Source: JAQIBY01 sp963676165
GTDB lineage: Bacteria; Bacteroidota; Bacteroidia; Bacteroidales; ML635J-15
NCBI GenBank assembly: GCA_963676165.1
Contig: OY781043.1
Location: 2,232,001-2,296,000, forward strand
Direction: 5' to 3'
Length of the DNA stretch: 64,000 bases
Shown piece after piece: positions 33,369 to 41,900 of the stretch. The position numbers were made by a program, and so were the translations under genes. A model generated the notes under the pieces. It made no database searches, was not told the origin of the DNA, and worked only from the letters and a program-made list of their open reading frames with translations. The first letter of the stretch is position 1; each line of letters opens with the position of its first letter.

Positions 33369-33907
33369 CAACAATTGCAATCGCAAGTAATTCAAACAAT
33401 CTCAAAGGACAAATTGCACATTCACCAGGTCATTGTCCCTACTTTTGCATTTTATCTGAAAAAGAAACCATTCGTTTTATTGAAAACCCTGCATACCACG
33501 CAGACAAAGCATTTGGATCAATTACGTCAGAGTGTTTACAGAAAGAAAACATTCAGATGGTAATTGCAGGTTTCTTTGGTCATCGTTTTCAGGAAATTGC
33601 GACACAAAACGGAATGCAACTACTTATCCCACCTCCCAGCATGCATTCTTTATCTGCCATTATTGATTATGTAAAGAAAAACATTATGCCAAATTTGAAT
33701 CATAAAGGTCCAGAAGGGGAAGGTCCTCGTACTGGGCAAAGACAAGGAAAATGCAATCCCGAAAACAAAGGATTAAGCAAAGATGAAATTCTATCGAAGA
33801 GAGAGAAAAGCGGACAAGAAAGGATGCGCAATGCAGGAAAAGGCATGGGTCATAGTAAAGGACTCAGTCGTGGAATGGAAACCGGAAAAGGACAAAATCG
33901 TAATTAA
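33365..33907 (+). CDS. NifX/NifB-type (dinitrogenase FeMo-cofactor) domain protein with DUF5320-like tail
   Basis: Residues 1 to about 107 of this 180-aa protein form the NifX-type cofactor-binding fold (TTIAIASNSNNLKGQIAHSPGHCPYFCI, MVIAGFFGHRFQEIATQNGMQLLIPP). In nitrogen fixers such domains carry FeMo-cofactor precursors; outside that context they bind metal clusters of unknown use, and no nif genes are seen here. The tail (108-180) is rich in Gly, Lys, Arg and Gln and contains GPEGEGPRTGQRQGKC, the same GPxGxGxxTGxxxGxC pattern as the DUF5320 protein two genes upstream. A second cluster of charged Gly repeats follows (MGHSKGLSRGMETGKGQ). Confidence 0.85.
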   Translation: MTTIAIASNSNNLKGQIAHSPGHCPYFCILSEKETIRFIENPAYHADKAFGSITSECLQKENIQMVIAGFFGHRFQEIATQNGMQLLIPPPSMHSLSAIIDYVKKNIMPNLNHKGPEGEGPRTGQRQGKCNPENKGLSKDEILSKREKSGQERMRNAGKGMGHSKGLSRGMETGKGQNRN

Positions 33908-33952
33908 ACAAGCAACACAAAAGAATTCACTGAAAAAAATTAAACAAATTGC

Positions 33953-33985
33953 CCCGATATCTGTTTCATGTCGGGTTTCATTTTA
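33953..33985 (+). terminator. Weak terminator-like hairpin
   Basis: CCCGATA / TGTCGGG (7 pairs with one G-U) followed by TTTCATTTT. It lies between the NifX-like gene and the ZIP transporter start and may attenuate rather than end transcription. Confidence 0.5.
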
Positions 33986-33990
33986 CAATT

Positions 33991-34761
33991 ATGGACGAAA
34001 GACTCATATACATTATTTTTGCCGCACTCATAGGAAGTGTTGGCAGCATCCTGATCGCAGGATCGATTTTATTGCTTAAGAAAAAGACACTGGAAAAGCT
34101 TTCAACCCGATTAATTTCCTTTGCTGGCGGAACACTCATGGGTGCTGCATTTTTAGGGATGATTCCAAATGCAATGCACACTTCCGGAGATCCACAGAAA
34201 GTAGGAATGGTAATTATTGGAGGGATATTATTCTTTTTCATCCTTGAAAAAATCATTTTATGGCGAACCTGTAATGACGATACCTGTGACAGAACAGAGC
34301 ATGCTAGTGTTCCCATTGTATTGATTGGAGATGCATTTCACAATTTTGTAGATGGCATCGTAATTACAGCTGCTTTTATGACAAGTATTCCATTTGGAAT
34401 TGTTGTCACAATTTCTGTTTTTGCCCATGAAATTCCACAAGAAATTGCAGACTTTGGAATCCTGATAAATAAAGGAATGTCCAAAGGGAAAGCGTTAAAA
34501 TTTAATATTTTATCAGGAATAACTACTTTGCTAGGTGCTGGGTTGTCTTATTGGGCACTTGATACAGCAAAACATTTTATTCCGTGGGTATTGGGAATTA
34601 GTGCATCAAGCTTCATTTATATTGCACTTGCCGACCTCATTCCTCAAATGCATCAACGCACAAAAATAAAGGAAAGTGTAATTCAAATTTTATTGATGGT
34701 ATTGGGTGTGGGAGTAATTTTTACAACCATGTATTTTAAACATAAATTTCACTTACATTAG
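33991..34761 (+). CDS. ZIP-family divalent metal transporter
   Basis: The preferred start is MDERLIYIIFAALIG at 33991; a frame extension of 14 codons upstream crosses the hairpin and lacks membrane character. The 256-aa protein has about eight membrane helices. Helix IV carries HNFVDGIVI (His, Asn, Asp metal ligands) and helix V carries HEIPQEIADF (His, Glu, Glu), the binuclear metal centre of ZIP proteins. Zinc, iron or manganese uptake or facilitated transport is likely. It lies 83 bp after the NifX-like gene and 2 bp before the OsmC gene. Confidence 0.92.
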   Translation: MDERLIYIIFAALIGSVGSILIAGSILLLKKKTLEKLSTRLISFAGGTLMGAAFLGMIPNAMHTSGDPQKVGMVIIGGILFFFILEKIILWRTCNDDTCDRTEHASVPIVLIGDAFHNFVDGIVITAAFMTSIPFGIVVTISVFAHEIPQEIADFGILINKGMSKGKALKFNILSGITTLLGAGLSYWALDTAKHFIPWVLGISASSFIYIALADLIPQMHQRTKIKESVIQILLMVLGVGVIFTTMYFKHKFHLH

Positions 34762-34763
34762 TT

Positions 34764-35183
34764 ATGAGAACAAAAATCGCAATTGATTGGACAGATGACA
34801 TGTCATTCCGTTCAGAAGTAAATGGACATGAAATTATTATTGATGCAGACGAAAAAGTTGGAGGTAAAAACAGAGGTCCAAGACCGAAACCGCTTATGTT
34901 ACTAGCCCTTGCAGGCTGTACAGGAATGGATGTCATTAGTATTCTTAAGAAAATGCGTGTTGACGTGAAAGACTTCCGTGTTACGGCAGATGCCAACAAT
35001 ACAGAAGAACATCCAAAGCATTACGATGAGATTGTAGTACGCTATGAATTTTGGGGTGATAATTTACCAAAAGACAAAATTGAAAAAGCAGTTAACCTTT
35101 CAGAAGAAAAATATTGTGGTGTTTCTCACGTTTATAAGCAAGCAATTAAAATGACAGCTGAAATTATCATTCATCAGAAATAA
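34764..35183 (+). CDS. OsmC-family protein
   Basis: The 139-aa OsmC fold carries the two reactive cysteines of the family, one in LLALAGCTGMDVISIL (about 53) and one in SEEKYCGVSHVY (about 117). OsmC/Ohr proteins reduce organic peroxides with thiols in the cytosol; the YhfA-like subgroup, which this resembles, has less certain substrates. The start is 2 bp after the ZIP stop, so the two are cotranscribed. A strong terminator follows. Confidence 0.92.
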   Translation: MRTKIAIDWTDDMSFRSEVNGHEIIIDADEKVGGKNRGPRPKPLMLLALAGCTGMDVISILKKMRVDVKDFRVTADANNTEEHPKHYDEIVVRYEFWGDNLPKDKIEKAVNLSEEKYCGVSHVYKQAIKMTAEIIIHQK

Positions 35184-35202
35184 TTCTTCACGAAATAAAC
35201 AC

Positions 35203-35240
35203 AAAACAGGCTGCCCACAAAAGAGCAGCCTGTTTTTTTT
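35203..35240 (+). terminator. Rho-independent terminator, bidirectional
   Basis: AAAACAGGCTGC / GCAGCCTGTTTT with loop CCACAAAAGA and T8. A very similar stem (AAACAGGCTG) occurs at 38872-38910 at the other end of the gene between them. Confidence 0.93.
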
Positions 35241-35255
35241 AAATGTAATTTAAAA

Positions 35256-38200
35256 CTACTGAACAGATACAAATCGTTTGGTATCAATCAATTTATTATC
35301 CACAATTAAAGAATAAAGGTAAACCCCATCAATAAATGCTTCAGAAGAAATTATAATATGACCTTCACCATAACTTGATAATGGAATTGAATTCAAAATC
35401 TTGCCATTATTATCGCGAATTTCAATTCGAGCACTTTGCACATTATTCGGAATAAAATATCCAATGCTTGTACTTTCTCTCCAAGGGTTAGGTACATTCT
35501 GATACAATTTAGCATTATTCTCAGGAGCTGGACTTAATACAATACCCGATGAACCACAGCAATCTGCAATAACATTTTCCAATGAATCAATTCGATCGGT
35601 TAAGTCATTGATTGCAACTTGTAAAGGTTCAATAATACTATAAAGATCTACGGTACTACCACTTGTTATGCTCAAGTCTGTTCCAACTAAAGCGATATCC
35701 TGAATTTCATTGGTTGCATCTCCATCAGCTTCGGTGAATGAAGTTAAATACCCATTATTGTCAACCATTGCATCAACCTCGGCTTCGGTCAGATGTGTAT
35801 CAGTATCGGTGTCATCAAGGTAAGGAGAAAGATCAATTGCAGTTGCAGTTCCATTATTTGTGATTGTTAAGTCGTTACCGACAAGTTGCAGATCCTGAAT
35901 TTCGTTTGTAACATCCCCGTCCACTTCGGTAAATGAAGTTAAATAACCGTTATTGTCAACCATTGCATCAACCTCTGCCTCTGTTAAATGAGTATCGGTA
36001 TCGTCAAGATACGGAGAAAGATCAATTGTAGTTGCTGCTCCGTTATTGGTAATTGTTAAGTCATTTCCAACCAATTGCAAATCCTGAATTTCGTTTGTTA
36101 TATCACCATCAACTTCGGTGAATGAAGTTAAATAACCGTTATTATCAACCAGTGCATCTACTTCGGCTTCTGTTAAATGAGTATCGGTATCATCAAGATA
36201 CGGAGAAAGATCAATTGTAGTTGCAGTTCCGTTATTTGTGATCATAAGGTCGTTCCCGACAAGTTGCAGATCCTGAATTTCATTTGTAATATCCCCGTCC
36301 ACTTCAGTGAATGAAGTCAGGTAACCGTTATTGTCAACCAGTGCATCTACTTCTGATTCTGTCAATTGAGTATTTGTATCAATACCGGAAAGATCAATCG
36401 TACTACCACTTGTTATGCTCAAATCGGTTCCAACTAAAGCGATGTCCTGTATTTCATTGGTCGCATCACCATCCACTTCTGTGAAGGAAGTTAAATACCC
36501 ATTGTTACCAACCATTGCATCTACCTCTGATTCTGTTAATTGAGTATTTGTATCAATACCGGAAAGATCAATCGTACTACCGCTTGTTATGCTCAAATCT
36601 GTGCCTACTAAAGCGATATCTTGTATCTCATTGGTCACATCTCCATCCACTTCTGTAAAGGAAGTTAAATAGCCATTATTATCAACCATTGCGTCAACTT
36701 CTGCTTCTGTTAATTGAGTATCTGTGTTGTCCAGGTATGGAGTAAGATCAATTGTAGTAGCAGCTCCGTTATTAGTAATTGTAAGATCATTACCAATAAG
36801 TTGTAAGTCTTGTATTTCATTGGTCGCATCACCATCCACTTCTGTGAAGGAAGTTAAATACCCATTATTATCAACCATTGCATCTACTTCTGATTCGGTC
36901 AACTGAGTATCTGTATTGTCTAAATACATTGATAGATCAACTGTTGTTGCATCATTTGTAAGACTTAATGTATTTCCTGAAAGCGTTAAATCTTGCTCAT
37001 CTGTATTATCCAGATACAAAGAAAAATCAACCGTATTGGTACCTCCGGACAGACTTAGTGTATTCCCTGCAAAACTTAGCTCCTGTGAGTCTGTATTATC
37101 AAGGTAGGTTGAGAGATCAATAGTGTTTCCATCCGTAATTGAAAGAGTATTGCCGGATAAGCCTAATTCCTGTGCTCCAGAAATAGACCAATCTGAACCA
37201 TTCCAAATTTTCAATCTGTTATTTGTGCTATCATAAACCATTAAACCTGTTTCCGTAGTAGAAATTAACCCTCCCAGAGTGGTTAATTCGGTTTCACTTA
37301 AACGGTTGACAAGAAAACCTTTGTTATTTTCAGACAAATCAATACTCGCATTTAGATTTGGAGAAGCTGTACCAATTCCAAGTGTCATGCGGTCTGTTGC
37401 AGTTGTACCTCCAACAACAAAACTGTTTGACTGAGAACTAACGGCATTTGTACCTAATGCGACAGAATAGTTTCCTCCTGCATTTGCTGAATAACCTAAA
37501 GCGACAGAATTAGTATCAGCAACTGAACTTGCACCAAGCGCCACAGCATATTGACCATCTAGTGTAATATCACTACCGATACCAACACTGAAATTCGCAT
37601 TGATTGTCGAGAAATTACCAATACCGACAGAATGGTCATCAGTCATTAAAGAGTGGTATCCAATGGATATAGAGTATTCTGAACCTCCTCCTATTTGAGT
37701 TAGGTGACCGAGACCAATTGCTCCTGTTGAAAGCACATCTGACAAGTTTCCAAAACCAATACCATATTGACCTGAAACTCTTGCATCGTACCCCATTAGA
37801 ATTACATCATTATTATCCGGATCGCAATAAGATCCAATAAAAATTGTACGTGAACGATTATCATTATTATAATCAGCATAAGTTCCAATACCAACATTAT
37901 CTTGTCCTTCTCTGTTTGTTCCACCGGCAAGATAACCTAAATAAGTATTATTATTTGCATTTGTTGTACTATTGGTTCTGTTATTGTCCCAACCTGCACC
38001 ATAACCGACAAATGTGTTTTTATCGGCATGTTCTGTATTACCACCTGCACCATAACCTATAAAAGTATTACAATTCCCCACACCATTATCTTCTCCTGCA
38101 CTTGAGCCAAAAAATGTATTCCCAATTCCTGTAGTGTTATCGTAACCCGGACCGCCACCACCAATTATAGTCATATATTCTCCCCATGTATTATCACTAT

Positions 38201-38777
38201 AATTAGTTGCCGTAGAATTACCTTCTCCTCCAACAAAAGTGTTACCAGTTCCTGTAGTATTACTTCTTCCAGCAGTACTTCCAACAAAAGTATTATCACT
38301 TGCTGTAGTGTTGTTAAAACCAGCATCTTCTCCTATAAATACGTTATCTCTACCTGTAGTGTTGGCCTCTCCACTTTCTTCACCGATAAACACATTATCA
38401 GACCCAGTTGTATTATTGTATCCGGCTTCTGTTCCAATAAATATATTATCTGTTGCATTATTATTTAATCCTGTTTTTGCCCCAATAAAAACATTATCGG
38501 TTCCTATGTCATTGTTTTTACCTGCCTGATAGCCAATAAATGTATTATCATTAGAAATTACAGTATTATTCACCAGCCCTCTTCCTGCCTGATAACCAAA
38601 AAACGTATTATTGCTACCTGAAGTTAATTCATAACCGGCGCTATCACCAACTACAGTGTTGAAATCACCGGTTGTACGATTATCCAATGCTCCATCTCCA
38701 GCACGATATTCCCCAGTTTGGGCATAAATTGCAATAGCTCCTAATAGGAAAACCAATAAGAGTAAAAATCTTTTCAT
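35256..38777 (-). CDS. YadA-head-like surface protein with tandem repeats and T9SS sorting domain
   Basis: The 1173-aa protein has a signal peptide (1-19, ending IYAQ). A long YadA/Hia-type head fills about 25-475, made of short left-handed helix repeats such as NTFIGYQAG, NVFIGEESGEANTTGRD and SVALGYSANAGGN. A linker module follows (LSENNKGFLVNRLSETELT ... TGLMVYDSTNNRLKIWNGSDW), common in Bacteroidota fibre-like proteins. Three short repeats (SGNTLS...DLSTYLDNTD) lead into seven repeats of about 60 residues (LTEAEVDAMVDNNGYLTSF). A short coiled coil (AINDLTDRIDSLENVIADC) and a T9SS domain (YQNVPNPWRESTSIGYFIP ... DGVYLYSLI) end it. It looks like a trimeric-adhesin stalk and head exported by T9SS instead of a YadA beta-barrel. 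Confidence 0.9.
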   Translation of the reverse strand: MKRFLLLLVFLLGAIAIYAQTGEYRAGDGALDNRTTGDFNTVVGDSAGYELTSGSNNTFFGYQAGRGLVNNTVISNDNTFIGYQAGKNNDIGTDNVFIGAKTGLNNNATDNIFIGTEAGYNNTTGSDNVFIGEESGEANTTGRDNVFIGEDAGFNNTTASDNTFVGSTAGRSNTTGTGNTFVGGEGNSTATNYSDNTWGEYMTIIGGGGPGYDNTTGIGNTFFGSSAGEDNGVGNCNTFIGYGAGGNTEHADKNTFVGYGAGWDNNRTNSTTNANNNTYLGYLAGGTNREGQDNVGIGTYADYNNDNRSRTIFIGSYCDPDNNDVILMGYDARVSGQYGIGFGNLSDVLSTGAIGLGHLTQIGGGSEYSISIGYHSLMTDDHSVGIGNFSTINANFSVGIGSDITLDGQYAVALGASSVADTNSVALGYSANAGGNYSVALGTNAVSSQSNSFVVGGTTATDRMTLGIGTASPNLNASIDLSENNKGFLVNRLSETELTTLGGLISTTETGLMVYDSTNNRLKIWNGSDWSISGAQELGLSGNTLSITDGNTIDLSTYLDNTDSQELSFAGNTLSLSGGTNTVDFSLYLDNTDEQDLTLSGNTLSLTNDATTVDLSMYLDNTDTQLTESEVDAMVDNNGYLTSFTEVDGDATNEIQDLQLIGNDLTITNNGAATTIDLTPYLDNTDTQLTEAEVDAMVDNNGYLTSFTEVDGDVTNEIQDIALVGTDLSITSGSTIDLSGIDTNTQLTESEVDAMVGNNGYLTSFTEVDGDATNEIQDIALVGTDLSITSGSTIDLSGIDTNTQLTESEVDALVDNNGYLTSFTEVDGDITNEIQDLQLVGNDLMITNNGTATTIDLSPYLDDTDTHLTEAEVDALVDNNGYLTSFTEVDGDITNEIQDLQLVGNDLTITNNGAATTIDLSPYLDDTDTHLTEAEVDAMVDNNGYLTSFTEVDGDVTNEIQDLQLVGNDLTITNNGTATAIDLSPYLDDTDTDTHLTEAEVDAMVDNNGYLTSFTEADGDATNEIQDIALVGTDLSITSGSTVDLYSIIEPLQVAINDLTDRIDSLENVIADCCGSSGIVLSPAPENNAKLYQNVPNPWRESTSIGYFIPNNVQSARIEIRDNNGKILNSIPLSSYGEGHIIISSEAFIDGVYLYSLIVDNKLIDTKRFVSVQ
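35645..36906 (-). repeat. Seven in-frame tandem repeats, about 170-190 bp each
   Basis: Each unit encodes LTE.EVDA.VDNNGYLTSF, then TE.DGD.TNEIQD, then one of two alternative segments: LQLVGNDLTITNNG...IDLSPYLDDTD (units 1, 4, 5, 6) or IALVGTDLSITSGSTIDL (units 2, 3, 7). The units are close enough at DNA level for slippage or unequal exchange. Confidence 0.9.
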
Positions 38778-38806
38778 AGTATGTATTTTTTAAGTAGTTT
38801 ATTATG

Positions 38807-38814
38807 CAAAATTA
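38807..38814 (-). promoter_or_regulatory. -7 element TAATTTTG of the YadA-like gene
   Basis: Perfect TAnnTTTG on the minus strand, 30 bp before the ATG at 38777. Confidence 0.5.
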
Positions 38815-38871
38815 ATATAATTTCTATAACAGCTTATAATCATAATTCCAGACAAAAAACCTAACAAAAAG

Positions 38872-38910
38872 AAACAGGCTGCATAAAAATATTAACAGCC
38901 TGTTTTTTTT
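38872..38910. terminator. Rho-independent terminator after the giant T9SS gene
   Basis: AAACAGGCTG / CAGCCTGTTT with a 14-base loop. On the minus strand it follows the gene ending at 38935 and precedes a T-rich run; it has T8 on the plus side as well. Confidence 0.8.
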
Positions 38911-38934
38911 GCTCTTAATCTAACGTGAGTCGAT

Positions 38935-41900
38935 CTAAAACAATTGCAATTTCATTGTCTCAACCCCATGATCTGTCTTTATCTGTACAAGATAAATACC
39001 CGACTTATATGCTTCTAAATTTAGATTTTGACGTTTTGCGTTGTTTCCATCATGACAAGACAGAATTTTACCTGCAATACTTAATACTTTAATTGAACGA
39101 ATTGGTTCATTAGAAAGAATTTCTACAATTCCTTCACTTGGATTTGGAAACAATGAACAATGTGTTTCATAATTAACACCATCCACAGCAACGAGATCCT
39201 CAGCAAAGTATGCAGACACTGTCATGTCGCCAGTAATCGTCATATTAACAGGATTATTCGTAGATTCAATTCCATTAATGATCCATTTGTCAAAAACATA
39301 TCCTTCATCAGGAACCGCTGTCATATCAACCTGATCACCGTCAACATACAAATAAGTACCGGTTGGCGGAATGGTATGCCCACCTTCTGTAAAACTCGAA
39401 ATGTCTAAAGAATGTTGCTCTTGAGTTGTCTCAACAAAATATGCAGTTGCACTTACAGCTTCATCAATTATTACTGTAATGTATTGTGTAAAATAATCAA
39501 CTCCATTAATTTCCCAATGATCAAAAGCATAACCCAATTCAGGAGAAGCAAACAAGCTAATTTCCTGACCATGATTGAATGCATAATAACCAGCTTCCGG
39601 GTTCGTTGACCCACCTTCTGTTGTCGAAATATCAAATTGATGTGTCACAATAAACTCAGCTTCTATTTCCATATCCTCAGTAATGGTAATGCTTGAAATT
39701 GCATCAGTCAAAACTTCGCCATTGACATTCCATTGAACAAATGCATTGTATAAATCTGGGTTTGCAATAACATTAAGCTCTGTCCCTTCATTAAAGATAT
39801 AATCTCCCGGAGGAGGATTTGTTGTCCCATTCCCAACAAGTGAAACGGACACATTATACTGAGACTCTGTCGTTTCAACAAAGTAAGCCGTAACAGCTTT
39901 ATCACTATCCATAACAACTGCCAATGCTGCTGTTTCGAATATATCCTCGCCAAGCACCCAATGATCAAAAACGTATCCACTTCCCGCAGATGCATAAAGA
40001 TTAACATTGCTTTCTTCGATATAAGTATGTACTCCTTGCTCTAAATTAGTTGTCCCTACACCATCTACAGCAACAGTTAAATCATATTCTTTGTAATAAT
40101 GAACATTCAAAAATGTCTCATCAGAGATATCGTCATCGCACTGTGACTTTAAGATAAACTTCAATCCATTATAATCAAAAGCAGTAGGTCCACGATCTAT
40201 CGTAATGGTTACATCCACAGAACCCCAAGCCGGAATAGTATATGGGTATGGAACATCTCCAACCACAGGACTTCCTCCGATAGAAACTTCAGCGCCATTT
40301 GGATTGGATGTATGATCAAAAATTAAGTCATATGTCATTTCTTCATCTGTTTGACTTGTATTTGCAAGATGCAAGACAAAGACAGCAGACTCATTTTCTT
40401 CGACAGATTGATAGGTTACATCTGTACTTAGTTGAACTCCTTCACGAGGAACGGTCCCCTCTTCCCACGGACAACTTGATTGTCCTGAAACAAGCCTGAA
40501 AGCAGGAACACCATATACCTGATCTTCAAGCACCTGAACAGAATAATCGTCATTTTCATCGTCATCTCCAAGATAATAACCGACTGTAGTTGTATTTGTA
40601 GTCTCTGTTGCTACTACACTCCCCCAGGTTGAGCGCCCGTGGACCGCAACACCACCAAATACACCGGCTCCTCCTACCGCAAGTCCGGCATCAACGGCAA
40701 CTCCGTAATCAACATAAATATTAAAATCAAATGACGTGGAACTGCTGTTGGTAGTTTCAAGTGTATTGGTATATCCGACTCCTCCGCTAAAACTTATGTT
40801 TTCAACTTCAGGTGAATTCTCAATAGTTTCATGGTTTCTCTCTACGAACTGTTGCCATACACTCAGTTGATTTTCAAAATAAGCGGCAGAATCAACTTCA
40901 TTAATTGAAGTATAATAATCTGTTATATTCTGAAGTTCCGGAATAACCACATCAAGGACATGGGATTCTGTGTACATAAATGTCGTTTCAATTCCCTGTG
41001 GCTGCATGAACAATGTCTGGGCTTGTTCGAATTCGCAGGTGTTAAAGTTATACTCCAGTACATCTGTTACCCCGTACAACATATTCATTGCCCCGCCAAT
41101 GTAAACATCTCCGCTGTTACCTGTTATATTTATATTTCCACTTGTTTGATACTCTTCGCTCATAGTTGTTGTTACCATACTTGCCCATTCTGTCAGGCCA
41201 CTTGACCCAGTACCAAGGCTGGTTGTAATATCAAGTTGTGTTTCAATATCAATTGATGCATCAACTCCGATTGCAAATCCTATCGATAATGCCGACCCTA
41301 ACTGTGCTCTTACATACGTATCAACACTGCCCTCCTGAAGAAAACTTTGGGTAAAAGAACTAGAAACCGACTGGTTTTCCTGAAGGAAACTGTAACTCGC
41401 ATCCCCGGGGGGATTATGTAATATGTGGAAAGGGATTTGCGGAGTAACGGTTGTATAATTTTGCTCCCGTGGATTATGTCCCAGGACAACCACATCTTTA
41501 TAAATAGTATCTGTTTGTCCGTCTCTCACTAAAACAGCTTCAAAATACTTGAGATAATCCTGATCTGCGATTAAGTTGGGCGTCCCGGGAATCAACTCAT
41601 ATTCAATCGTTTCACCCATTTCATAAAATAAAGTATCAACATTTTCTCCCATCCCAATCGATGAAACATTTTCACGAATAATGATATAGCCATCACTTGC
41701 AGGACAGAAATACCCATTAAATTCTTCATTCGCAGTAAACTCAATAATTGAAGGCTCATATTGTCTGACAAGTGAAACCGGCTCACCTGAACATGTCTGA
41801 ACATAACTTAAACCTCCCATTGCTAATGTTGGGTCTAAACGATAAGTCAAATTAAATTCAGTTGTATCATTATGAAAATTAATCGTATCCGCATGTGTAA

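Noticed and set aside
32636..33907. DUF5320-DUF134-NifX run as part of a nitrogen-fixation cluster
   Set aside because: No nifHDK, nifB or nifEN in the window; NifX-type domains are widespread in non-fixers.
35256..38777. Tandem repeats considered as a CRISPR array
   Set aside because: Units are in frame, ~170-190 bp, encode repeated protein and have no short repeat/unique spacer pattern.
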